Positions 23,575-34,100 of a stretch of 64,000 nt of DNA are shown here, one piece after another. The translations under genes were made by a program, and so were the position numbers. The stretch is from DATJGR01 sp041739525 (lineage in GTDB: Bacteria > Pseudomonadota > Gammaproteobacteria > Pseudomonadales > Azotimanducaceae). How positions within the stretch are numbered: the first letter of the stretch is position 1; the number at the start of each line of letters is the position of its first letter. Below the pieces are notes generated by a model. The model was given only the letters and a program-made list of their open reading frames with translations, had not been told where the DNA came from and made no database searches. The DNA is taken from the NCBI GenBank assembly GCA_041739525.1, contig JBGSNQ010000009.1, forward strand, positions 62,001 through 126,000, in the 5' to 3' direction.

Positions 23575-25179
23575 TCAGAACTTCGTGTTCAGATCGACCT
23601 GCACGATATCGATGCCGAACGGCGGCCCATCGATTTCGTTCGCGGTCAAATAGCGCAGTCGCATCCAGGTGTTGCGCGCAATTCCGTAAAGAACGTCCAC
23701 CGCCCAGCCTTCGGCGTCGGTTCCGCCACGATGGAAGTCACTGTCCGTAAACGCATCCATCACGGCGTCGCGCTCGAGGTGGCGCAACTCGCCGGCGACG
23801 CGCCATCGCCCGAAGCGGTCGACGTCGTTCATTCCAACTGACAGCTCGAGTCGATACCCGTCCGTCTTGTCGGGGACCATGGTGCCCGTCGCCCTGAAAA
23901 TGTCCTGTTCGTCGTAGCCGACGTTCTGAACGTAATCGCCGGTCACCTTCACGTGTATCGGATCGTCCGCACCGGGCATCTGCAGCGGTCCCGAATCGAA
24001 CACGAACGCCACATCCACGAGTTGATAGGCCGCGGCCAGCGCGAACAGTCCGGTGTCCGGCTGCAGATCGTTGCGGATGTCGAACATCGTGTTGCCTTTC
24101 TGCACGAACGACGGCGCCGTGAAATCCTCCTTCGTGCTACCGGGGGCGTTGCGAGTGCCGTTGACGTTCGAGAAGTCGTAGTACGCGAGACCCAGACTCA
24201 GGCTGGAGCCACCCAACGTGAATTGGCCGCCAAGCTGCGCTGCGAGCAGATACTTGTCGCGCGATGAGAGCTCAACCTCATCCAGCGGAAAGTACCCGGC
24301 CGTCAGGAACGCTCGATGATTCGCGCCCCATAGTTCAAACGGCAGCAGGCCGGTCGCGGAAAGCCCCTCGAACGTCAGGTCATCGTCGAACACCAGGTTC
24401 GTCGAGAGAAACGGATTCGCAAAGCGTCCCCCGCTGAACACGAGGTATTTCGAGCGGTACTGCGCATAAGCCAGATCGACGAACGCTTCCCACGGCGCAT
24501 CGTACTGGCCGAGCGTTGCATTGCGCGTCACTGGGTTGCCCTCGTTGCCGGTGGTAATACGCAAGCCCATCGACCAATGGTCGGATACTCGCGTCTCGAG
24601 GCCGAAGCGCAGCCGTTCAGTCATCTTGTGGACGTCCTCGGAAACGTTGAGCAACGCGTCCTGGCCCGCCGCGGCGATGCCGCCCGCCTCGTTGATGGCC
24701 TGAAAGTTCCGATAGAACCCCTCAGTGTTGTCGCTGGCGAACAGGACGCTCTCGCTACGAACACGCACGTCGGCGCGCCAGGTAATGTCGGAGATCCATG
24801 CGGGCAGCGCACCCGGCACACCCCAGCCGTCCTGCCGCGCCTCTGCCATGACTTCCTGCGACACTTCCTCTTTCAGTTCGCTCTTGATCTGTTGACGCAA
24901 CTCGTCCTTCACGATCTGCGGGACGTACGCCACGCGCACCGCGCCGGGTTTGGCCGCTTCCGATTGGCGTTGCCGTGCAAACTCCTCGAGCGCTTCCTTC
25001 TCGGCCTTGTCGACAATTGCGCGCGCTTCCGTTTCGGAGATCACGCCGTCGGCTACCAGTTTTTCCAGGATGCTAACCATCGTGTTGCGCAGCGTGAGCA
25101 GTTCCTCAGTCTGTTCCGCGTGCGCTGTCACCCCGGTCAACAGCGTCATCAGCAAAGCCACGACTGCCACCTTTCTCAC
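23575..25179 (-). CDS. Putative outer-membrane porin with N-terminal coiled coil
   Basis: 534 residues. Signal peptide AVVALLMTLLTGVTAHA, then a charged coiled coil (residues about 25-120: VADGVISETEARAIVDKAEK, KDELRQQIKSELKEEVSQ), then a barrel with aromatic-rich strands (WRADVRVRSESVLF, AWEAFVDLAYAQYRSKYLVF-like, LGLAYYDFSNVNG, YRLELSVGMND) ending in DIVQVDLNTKF with a terminal Phe, the outer-membrane assembly signal. This matches the putative porin family Porin_5. The N-terminal helix may bind peptidoglycan or the adjacent coiled-coil protein. The gene follows TonB by 12 bases. No obvious TonB box or plug domain is seen, so it does not look like a TonB-dependent receptor. Confidence 0.85.
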   Translation of the reverse strand: MRKVAVVALLMTLLTGVTAHAEQTEELLTLRNTMVSILEKLVADGVISETEARAIVDKAEKEALEEFARQRQSEAAKPGAVRVAYVPQIVKDELRQQIKSELKEEVSQEVMAEARQDGWGVPGALPAWISDITWRADVRVRSESVLFASDNTEGFYRNFQAINEAGGIAAAGQDALLNVSEDVHKMTERLRFGLETRVSDHWSMGLRITTGNEGNPVTRNATLGQYDAPWEAFVDLAYAQYRSKYLVFSGGRFANPFLSTNLVFDDDLTFEGLSATGLLPFELWGANHRAFLTAGYFPLDEVELSSRDKYLLAAQLGGQFTLGGSSLSLGLAYYDFSNVNGTRNAPGSTKEDFTAPSFVQKGNTMFDIRNDLQPDTGLFALAAAYQLVDVAFVFDSGPLQMPGADDPIHVKVTGDYVQNVGYDEQDIFRATGTMVPDKTDGYRLELSVGMNDVDRFGRWRVAGELRHLERDAVMDAFTDSDFHRGGTDAEGWAVDVLYGIARNTWMRLRYLTANEIDGPPFGIDIVQVDLNTKF

Positions 25180-25191
25180 AGCTTCACCTCA

Positions 25192-25824
25192 CTACACCCG
25201 AGATACGATGCGCAGCCGCAGCGGTTGCGGCATGTCGGACGGCGGCGGTTCCTCGAAGCGGGGGATGGCTTCGATCGCATGCGCGAGCGCCTCGTCCAGA
25301 TCCGGCTTGCCGGTGGAATTCAAAAGGCGGAAGCGCTGCACGCGTCCGTCACTTTCTATCCACACCTGAACCACCACGGAATAAGTCGTCGCGCGAACGT
25401 CGTCGTGCGACGAGAGAAAGTCGAGCAGCTGATCCTTGATCCGCCCGGCATACCACTGGTGACGGGAACCGCCTGCCAGCAGGTCGCGCCCCCCTTTACG
25501 ACCGACCAAGCCGAACGCATCGGAGCCCGCGACACCGTCCGCATCGAGACCGAGCGACTCGCCCGGTACGTCTGGCACGTCCGGGCCTTCGACCACCGGT
25601 TCCGGATCCGGAAGCTTCACCTCTTCCTGCACTTCAGGAGGCGGCGGCTCCATCTCCGGCGGCGGTGGCGGCGGAGGTCTGAAGACCTGCACCTGAATGA
25701 CCTTCTTCTCCGGCTTCGCGTCCTGACCGAGAAACTGAGTGGCGAACGCGACGACCCCGACGGTCACTACGAACAACGCACCGGCGATTGCGATTCCGGG
25801 AAGCGCGCGGCGAAGGGGAGACAT
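25192..25824 (-). CDS. TonB family energy transducer
   Basis: 210 residues: one N-terminal membrane anchor (GIAIAGALFVVTVGVVAF), a short Pro-rich periplasmic linker (FRPPPPPPPEMEPPPPEVQ), an acidic Pro-rich part and a C-terminal TonB-like domain from about residue 120 (YAGRIKDQLLDFLSSHDD, VVVQVWIESDGRVQRFRLLN, ALAHAIEAIPRFEEPPP). Such proteins carry proton-motive force from ExbB/ExbD to an outer-membrane partner. The ATG directly follows the exbD stop. There is no TonB-dependent receptor in the window; the nearest outer-membrane partners are the porin and the TpsB/TpsA pair. The linker is short for spanning the whole periplasm. Confidence 0.9.
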   Translation of the reverse strand: MSPLRRALPGIAIAGALFVVTVGVVAFATQFLGQDAKPEKKVIQVQVFRPPPPPPPEMEPPPPEVQEEVKLPDPEPVVEGPDVPDVPGESLGLDADGVAGSDAFGLVGRKGGRDLLAGGSRHQWYAGRIKDQLLDFLSSHDDVRATTYSVVVQVWIESDGRVQRFRLLNSTGKPDLDEALAHAIEAIPRFEEPPPSDMPQPLRLRIVSRV

Positions 25825-26229
25825 CTATTTCACCACCCGCTGCGTGACGAGCCCGATCTGGGTTATGTCGAGCTTGCCCAGCATGTCGAGCACGTCGACG
25901 ACGCGCTGATACGCGACGTTCGAGTCGGCTTTCACGATGACGGGCAGGCTCGGATCGACCGCCTTGTACTGACGCAGCAGCGACTCCAGTTCACTCGTGG
26001 AGACGACGTATGTATCGAGATAGATCGTTCCGTCGGCCGTGATTGAGATGGCCTTCGTGCGCGACTCTGCCAACGACGGCGCCTCGCTCGCTTTCGGCAG
26101 ATTGACCTTGATGCCTTGCACCGTCGCGGTCGTCAGAATGATGAAGATGATCAGCAGCACGTATGCCAAGTCGAGCATCGGAGTGACGTTGACTTCGTCG
26201 TAAGGCTCGTTTTCTTCATTGATCTTCAT
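25825..26229 (-). CDS. exbD: ExbD/TolR family biopolymer transport protein
   Basis: 134 residues, normal size. Short cytoplasmic N-terminus with the conserved NVTPMLDLAYVLLIIFIIL segment carrying the essential membrane Asp (Asp20), followed by a periplasmic domain (AISITADGTIYLDTYVV, PVIVKADSNVAYQRVVDVLD, DITQIGLVTQRV). With the ExbB-type protein upstream it forms the proton-driven motor that powers TonB. The start ATG at 26229 has a GGCGGGTGAC-type ribosome site. The stop codon is immediately followed by the tonB start, a strong sign of co-translation. Confidence 0.94.
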   Translation of the reverse strand: MKINEENEPYDEVNVTPMLDLAYVLLIIFIILTTATVQGIKVNLPKASEAPSLAESRTKAISITADGTIYLDTYVVSTSELESLLRQYKAVDPSLPVIVKADSNVAYQRVVDVLDMLGKLDITQIGLVTQRVVK

Positions 26230-26259
26230 TTGTCACCCGCCTCCGTTCGTATACATGTC

Positions 26260-28074
26260 TCAGCTATATGTCTCAGCAATGCTCGCAATGAACTCGTCGA
26301 GGAACACACGATCTTCGGCGACGATTTCCCTGATGCGCGTGCCCAGATAGTTGTAGCCAAACAACGCCGGTATCGCGACGCCGAGTCCCGCCACCGTTGC
26401 TACGAGCGCGGCGGCGATTCCGGGCGCGATGGCATTGACGTTGACGTCACCGCTCGCGGCGATTGCGGCAAACGTGATCATCACGCCGACCACGGTACCT
26501 AACAGACCCAGAAAGGGGCCACCGCTCACCGACAACGTAAGCAGCACCATCTGATTGTTCAGCCGCTGCGACTCCCGCACGCTGGTCGCATCGAGCGAAG
26601 CCTTGATCGCGTTGATTCCTTCCAGTTTCAGAACCGCGCCGTTCGCGGATCGCGGCGTGGTCGTCTTGAGTCGCGAATTGAGGTCGTGCATGCCGGTTCG
26701 ATACAGGTGGTAGAGCGTCGAACTCGCGAAGCCTTCGCGGCCACTCAACGCTTCCGCCAGGTCGGATCCCTGCGCTTCGATCTCCTCTGCCGATTCGACG
26801 TGATAGAGGTCTGTAATGTCCTCGGCCGAGTAGAAGGCCTTCAGAAACTTGGCGTTGTCGGCGCGAATGCGGCGGATGACCAACCCCTTGACGATCATCA
26901 CGTACCAGCTGAGCACGGCCATGATCAAAAGCACGCCGATGACGACCCAACCGTCGACCGTCACGTTGCGCAACGTGGTGGCGAAATACGATTCCTGATC
27001 ACCCGCTTCGCGCTGCGCGTCCTCGCCGAGCGCAAGCAGCGTTGCACCCATGCCTTCGCCGCGCGCGGCGAGCCCAAGCCAATCCTGGCTTCGAGCGACC
27101 GAGGCGACGCCCACCTGATCAATCACCGCGCCGGTCAACGCTCCGCCCCCGTCTGATCGGGCGCCGACCGTATAGCTGCCGCTAGCGGTGACCGGCGGAA
27201 CCGGTCCTTCTCCTGAGAGCCCGCCATCGATGTAGAACCGCGCCTTCTCGGCGTCGAGAACCACGGCGACGTGATGCCACGTCTCGGTTCCGAGGCCACC
27301 GCTTGCGACGACTTCGATCGGCGGCTGCCCGGCGGATGCGATGACGGTCAGCACGGGCGTCTGATCCCGGATCGTCAGTGCGATGCGGCCGTTGCTGGGA
27401 TCGGCGACCTCGACCAGCGTGCCGTCCTGCTGCGATTGGTCGAGGCGGACCCAGGCCGAAAACGTCCAGCCCTTCGTAGATTGCACGTTCAGCGACGGAG
27501 ACGCGGCAATCCTGATCAAGCCCTTGCCGTCGAAACGCGCGCCGCCGCCGATGAGTGACGCCTGCTCGTAAGTCGCCGTGAACTCCGTCGGCTGATTGCC
27601 GTATGCGGTCTTGTCCTTCGGCGGGCCGGTGGGGTTGTCGAACTGCAGCACCAGCGACTGTGCCTTGTCGTAAGTCTGGGTCGCGTTGCCGCCGGCCGGC
27701 GCTTTCGAATTGCCGTAGTACATCAGCAGGCTCTGCGTCGTGGACTGCGGTTGAACCGTGCCGGCCCGTACCCACACCAATGCGATTTGCGCGGTTGCGT
27801 CGAACGCCTCGACGTTGAACGGCAGCGGCGTGAGGTCATCCGACGCGACGAAGCGCAAGTCATCGCCGTTCGGCAGCATGTCGGTGAAGAAGCCGAAGTT
27901 ACCCATGTGCAGGCGAACCAGCACCACGCCGTCGTCGACCGGCTGTGCGATGTTCGCGCCCGTCGCGGTCGTGTTCAGCGTGATGGGCTTGCGGAATTCC
28001 CAATCATCGTTCCACCACGCTGCTGCCGGCATGCAAAAACACGCCAGCAGCAAAGCCGACAAGAGCTGCTTCAT
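26260..28074 (-). CDS. ExbB/TolQ-type proton channel with periplasmic DUF2341 + LamG head
   Basis: 604 residues from the ATG at 28074, with a signal peptide (LLSALLLACFCMPAAA). Residues about 20-125 are a DUF2341 domain (WWNDDWEFRKPITLN, DLRFVASDDLTPLPFNVE, ALVWVRAGTV, LLMYYGNSKAP). Residues about 160-330 are a LamG/concanavalin-like lectin domain (GWTFSAWVRLDQSQQDGTLV, ETWHHVAVVLDAEKARFYIDG). From about residue 373 comes a MotA/TolQ/ExbB unit: one membrane helix, a cytoplasmic helical part, then two more helices around GPFLGLLGTVVGVMITF and ALVATVAGLGVAIPALFGYN. A normal ExbB is about 240 residues and has no such head, so the motor may sense or hold a glycan or surface protein. It follows the TpsA gene by 60 bases and precedes exbD. 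Confidence 0.9.
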   Translation of the reverse strand: MKQLLSALLLACFCMPAAAWWNDDWEFRKPITLNTTATGANIAQPVDDGVVLVRLHMGNFGFFTDMLPNGDDLRFVASDDLTPLPFNVEAFDATAQIALVWVRAGTVQPQSTTQSLLMYYGNSKAPAGGNATQTYDKAQSLVLQFDNPTGPPKDKTAYGNQPTEFTATYEQASLIGGGARFDGKGLIRIAASPSLNVQSTKGWTFSAWVRLDQSQQDGTLVEVADPSNGRIALTIRDQTPVLTVIASAGQPPIEVVASGGLGTETWHHVAVVLDAEKARFYIDGGLSGEGPVPPVTASGSYTVGARSDGGGALTGAVIDQVGVASVARSQDWLGLAARGEGMGATLLALGEDAQREAGDQESYFATTLRNVTVDGWVVIGVLLIMAVLSWYVMIVKGLVIRRIRADNAKFLKAFYSAEDITDLYHVESAEEIEAQGSDLAEALSGREGFASSTLYHLYRTGMHDLNSRLKTTTPRSANGAVLKLEGINAIKASLDATSVRESQRLNNQMVLLTLSVSGGPFLGLLGTVVGVMITFAAIAASGDVNVNAIAPGIAAALVATVAGLGVAIPALFGYNYLGTRIREIVAEDRVFLDEFIASIAETYS

Positions 28075-28134
28075 CGTTCCAATCCCCAAAGGGATTGTGT
28101 TTATACGTCGCTCACGTCACAGGTTTGTGACAGC

Positions 28135-31100
28135 TCAGCCGCGCTTCTTGCACTCGGGGTCTTTGGGATCACACGCGTCTCCTTCTTCCCCGAAACCTTC
28201 GAGCAACACGTCGAGCCAGGCGAGTGCCGATTGCGACTCACTCTGCTCGTTAGCAGCGGACGATTGACTGGCTGCAGACTCGGCGATCGACTCCGCGGCG
28301 CTCGCCGCGGTATCGCCGACGCCGGCCAGATCGGATGACAAGACCACCGTGTCCGCCGGGGCACCCACGAAGCTGCCGACTTCGATGTTGTCGCGTCCGA
28401 TCACGTCCGTCGCTGCAGTAAACAACCGTCCGGGGGTGCGGATGCCGGCATCCCCCGCGTCCACCACGCCGTTCGGCGTGCTGAGCAGGATGTCAGGGAG
28501 TTGGCCCGAGGTGCCGTCGTCCGCGGCGATGCCGCTGCCGCTGACCTCCGGTGGAACCACTTTGAGGATCGTGTCGTTTTCGCCGACGACCGCGCTCAAC
28601 GCCGGTGTGGCGAGCGTGGTCTTCGCGCCCCGTCCCGCGTCGATGTCGCCGTCGTTGGACCAGATGTCGATGTCGCCGCCGTTCAGCGAGAAAACGCGCG
28701 ACCGATTCACCTCGACATTGCCTTCTGTGTAGATGTTGATGTCGCCCCTACCCTGCGACACGATTCCGAGCTCCGACGCGTCCTTGCCCGTTCCGAATGC
28801 CACCGTCAGACCGACGTTGAGTTCGCCGCCCGGGACGAGCACATCGATGTCGCCGCCATCGAGCGTCTGGATGCGCGAGAAAAAGAGCCCGACGTCACCC
28901 TGGAAATCGTCGGCGTCCGGAAACAGGCTGCGCGTTGCATTGCGACCGCGGTCGTACGCAACCTCGATATCGGCGGCGGGCGCGCTTTGTGCGATCAGTT
29001 GGGATGCCGCGAGGCCGGACGCCTCCAACTCGCTGAACAACACCGTGAACGCCGCCTCCCGTTGGTCTGCCGCCGTCGCCGCATCGAAATACGCGAGGGC
29101 ATCCGCGGCCGAATCGAACGCGGTGCCGAATACCTTCTCGAGGACCTCGAGCGCGTCGGGGGAAGTGGTGAGCGTGGTGGCGAGGAACCCTCGCAGGTTC
29201 GGTTCGCCCGCATTGCCGGCGAGAATGAGCACGTCGGCGCCCTGGTCCGCCAGCGCCGGATTCTCGAGATCGCCTATCGTCACGATTCCGTCCGAGGTGC
29301 CGAGATCGATGGAGCGGCCGGCCAGCACTTCCAGCTTGCCTGGACCCGCCACCTCGATGACCCGCGTGTTGACGATGACCTGGCCGGTCTCGGGATCGCG
29401 GCTCGCGAGTATCCGCACGTCGCCACCCGCCTGAATGTGTGTCGTATCGCTGTCGCGGACGTGCTGGCTCTGCACGCGGAAAACGTTCACTTCATCGCGC
29501 GCGACGACACTCAGACGTTCAGCGGTGCTCAGCGTCAGCCCCGGCGCATCGACCGACCCGGTGATCGCTTCGACCGAACTGCCTTCGGGATCGTCAGTGT
29601 GCACGGGGACGGCGGCGTGCAGATTGCCCGGCGTCGCGCCGGCAAACTGCAGCCGCCGCTCTACCGAGTCGAGGTTCTGTTGCGGCGCGTCCGGGCGCGG
29701 CATCAGCGCGGCGTCGGCGTCCGAAACCAGCACCACGCTCGGAATCTCGGGTCCTTTCACGTTGCCGTACGCAGCCAGCGACAGGTTGCCGTTCGCGGTG
29801 GGAAACAGGGTCAGGTCGTCGAGGATCGAGATGTCGCCCGACGCTGCGACGGCGCGCAACGTACCCGGCAATACACTGAACGGCGTCTCGCTGCGCGCGA
29901 TGTCGCCCGGCGGGTCGAAACCTTCCGCAACGCGCTTGGTATCCACATTGAATACGACGTCGCCGGTCAAACTGCCGACGTTCAACTTCGCGTCGGGCGT
30001 GTACGACGAGTAGTAGGTGATTTCCGAAGAGCTCTGTAACCGTCCGATGGACTGCGTCAGAAGGGTCGGATCGAACGACGTCTCGAGCAACACGCTGTCG
30101 CCGCCCCACAATTCGACCGCAGAACTGCTCTGCGCCACGACGAGTCCCAATCCATCGGCGCCCGGCCGGATGTTTCCACCGGCACTCGCCTGACCCTCCC
30201 CGCCACCGACATAGAGCACGCCGCCGACAAGATCGCGGCCGGCGTCGATCTCGACCTCGGCCGCGCTCAGGCGTTCGAAGCTGTTGTCGGTATAGGTGAC
30301 GACCGGTTGCCCGTCGACCAACGCTCCGCTCGCATCGCCGGTATGGTTCAGCATTTCCGGCGCCACTACCGAGAGGTCCGTGATGTCCCGGCCGGCCCGG
30401 ATGCGCACATCGCCGCCGCCGAATGAACCAATGTTCTGTTCAAACGCCGGTAACGGTTGCCCGGTCGGGTCGAAACGCTGGAACGCGACGCCGAACATGG
30501 TCGGCATCGTCGTGACGTCGAAGAACGGCCCGCCGAACCGCACCATATATTCACTGATGAGTTGGCGGCTGCGCGCCCCTCGCACGTCGCCCATCGCCGC
30601 GATGTCGATCGCGCCGCCGCGGTCGGGGAACTGGACGTCGTGCAGAATGAAGAATCGAAACAGTTCGTCGAAGCCCGGCATCTCGCGCCGAACGCCGGCC
30701 GTATACAGCGTCGACGTCGGGTCGGCGAGCACGAAATCCTCGCCCGCGCGGACGGTGATGTCGCCGGAGCCCGTTCTGACGGTCGTGTTCGCGCCGATCG
30801 TGAATGAACCGACACCGCCGATCACCGCGAACGGATCTGCGGCCGACGCGTCCGACCCGGACACGAACGCCAGACTCCAGCTCGGGTCGTCCTGCAGGGT
30901 ATCGGCGGGGAAGACGTTGCTCGGTCGGAACCCATCGGAAATTGACGCGTTCACGTTCACGTCGCCGCCCGCGGTCATGAGGAAGCGCCCCGGCTGCGTG
31001 CCGAAGCGCCAACCTGCGAGATCGAGCGCGCTCGACACCGCCAGATCATCCGGTGCACTGACCCGGGTTCCGAACACGAGGTCCACGCCGCTCGCGAGCG

Positions 31101-34100
31101 CGAGGTTGTTGCGCAGTTCGTCCTGCATCGCTGCGCGACCCTCAAGGATACCGCGCAGCAGGGTCGCGTCGTCGCTCCCGAAATCACCGTCAGCTACCTG
31201 ATACGACGACACCAGTTCGACCCGTTCCACCAGGCCCGTCGTGTCGGCGATCGCTGCGCGACCTGCGAGATCACCGGCGTCCAACACGCGGGCCACGATC
31301 CCGCCCGTGGCGGTCGATCCCGTCTGCGGCGCGAACGTCACTCGAGCATTCTCGCCGAGCGCCTCGAGCTCGAGCTTGACCGATTCGCCGGAGACACTTC
31401 CGCCGAACGTGGCCGCATCGGACCCGTACAGTTGCGCGCGACCGCGTTCGCCTAACACCAGTTCGCCGTCGAAGGTCGTGGCTCCATCATCCGCTGCAGC
31501 GGAAAACCGGTGTGTCTCGATCCGGTCACTGGCGCCGAACACCAGATCTCCGGATCGCTGCCGATAGAACTGCTCGCCGAGAAATCCATGTTCGCCGTTT
31601 GCGGCCGCAACCAACCCGTCGACATTGCCGATCGTCTGCGCATCGACGCGAATCGCGCCATCGGCGCCGCCGATGAGTGCGCTCGCAAGCGTCGCCGTGC
31701 CGTTGCGTGCATCCACCCGCAGCGCACCGGCGCGTTGCGGCCCCGAAACGTCGAGGATCGCGCCGGCTTCGGCGATTACGTCTCCCTCCGACGCGATCGA
31801 GATCTGGCCGCCCGGCGTTGCAATCGACTCGACGACCCCTTGCACCACGCCGCCGGCAACATCGACTCGCGCGCTGTCCCGCAGCCCTACCTTGGCATCG
31901 TCGCCGGATGCGACGAGGGATACCGAACCGCTTGCGGCCCGTAAGGTAGTCGCCACTTCGACGCGCTGACCCGAGAATTCCAGACTCCCCCCCGGCAACT
32001 CGCCGGATTCGGCCGCGCTGGTTGGCGAGGAAAGCGTGTTCGTCAACGTCACCGCGCCTAGCGAGGAGACTTCGAGCGCCGAATCACCCGATTCCGCTAC
32101 CACGAGCGGCGTATCGAACGTCACATCACCCGCAGCGGTAAGGCCACCTGCGCCGTGCGCAAGTACGCGATCGGCGGCCGTAAGACGAACATCGCCGAAA
32201 CCGTCGACGGTCGTGATGCCCGCGCCGATCTCGACGGTGGTGGCATCCACATGGAGCTTGGCATTGCCGGTCGTCGGCGCGGCCGGAGGTGAAACCGACG
32301 AGGAGTTGCGCAACGCCACCGTGTCAGCTGCGAGTGTCAGCGACTCCGCGCCGCTTGCGCGTATTAAAGGTGCATCGATCTCGACGCGACGTGCCGCGAG
32401 CCGCAGATCGTCGACGACGTCGATCGCCTCACCGACCCCCAGCACCAGTTCGTCTGCCTGAGCGGCGGCGAGCGTTTGCTGTCCTATCGACGTGACGCCG
32501 GGCTGTCCCTGAGATGTGTTCTCGATGACCAGGCGTTTCGAGTACAGATCGAGACGGCCGCCTTCGACGCGTATTTCTCCGCTCAGCTCGGCGCTGCCGC
32601 TGGCCTGCACAGCTACTGTTCCGACCGACTCGACGTTCGATCCCGCGGCCAGTGCAAGCGTGCCTTCGTCTGCCGAAGCGCCATCGGTCCGCTCAACCAG
32701 AATGCGGTCTTTCGACGTGATCAGGATCGCGTCGTTGCGTTGCGTCGACAGGCTCGTGGTCGTCGACTCGGAACCCGCATCGACCGCCGCGACCGTCGCG
32801 CCGGCTGCGACTTCGATCCGATCTCGTGCGGCCAATACCACTTCACGCTGCGCCAACGACACACCGGCGCCGACGCTGACGGTGGACGCCTGCGCCTCCA
32901 CCGAAATCGCACCCGACTCGGTCGTTCCGTTCGAGCGGCCGCCGATCAACAGGCTGCCGACTACCAGTTCGTCCAATTGTGTATCGATCAGGGTCGTGAC
33001 ACCTTCCGCCGCAACGGCCGAACCGGCGACGATCGCTATCGAAGGTGCCGCGAGTTCGAGCCTCCCATCGCGACCGGCAGTCGCGCCGCGGGAAACCACC
33101 GACCCCAGCAGATCGATCGTTCCGGAGGCTTCGAACAACACGTTGCCGCTGTCGCGCGGTGCATACGCGTTGGCATCGTCGGCCGGGAAGAACGTGTTGG
33201 CCGACGTCAGGTCGTACTCCGAGTAGAGGCCCGCCACAGAGCCCGGTTGCACCCTGAAACCCTGCCAGCGGTCGGCGGAGGACTGCGTTCCGAACCCGGT
33301 GAAACGTCCCGCGACCACGGGCGTACCGTCGATGTCGAACCGGGTCTCTCCCGGCACGAGGTCGTAGAGTCCGCCCACCGGCGTCACCAGATACGCCCCC
33401 GGCAACAGCGCATAGCGCGCGGGCAGTACGACGAACTCGCCATTCGGCAGCGACGCGTCGCCGTTCAAGACCACGCCGCTGTCAGCACCGTAGAGGAAGT
33501 TCCGCGACTCATAGGCGTCGAACGGCGCCAGCGGCAGATTGCGCGTCGGCAGAATGGCAAACATCGACCCGACGTTCTCGCTCGCGAGGAAGTCGCGGGT
33601 GCCCCCGGGACCGGCAATGAACTCATACGCCTGCAGATCGCCGCCACCGGACGCATCGACCACTGCGCTTTCCGCGAGGCGGACGCTAGGTGCGGTCAGC
33701 GCGACACGTGGACGCTCGAGCGATTCGAGCAGTTGGACGGTGCCGTTGGGCATCGGGTAGATCCAATCGAGCCCACCCTGTGTCTGACCGAACAGTACGA
33801 GTTCGTCGATCCGGGTCGACAACTGCGCGCCGGCGCTCATGTCGATGGAACCGGATGCATCCATCACGATCTGACCGCCGGGTGCGAACAGATGCGGCGA
33901 ACCGAGGATGTTCACCGCGACGAAGTCGACGGAGCCGCCGTACGAGAACACGTCGCCGGCACTCGGCCCGGCACTAGGCCCGGCACTGCTGAAAGTCAGC
34001 GACGCGTCGGCCCCGGTGAGCTCCACCCGGTACTGCGACAGCGTGGTCGGATAGATCCGCGATGCGTTCAGCGTGACGTTCGCCGGCGTGTCGAGCCCGC

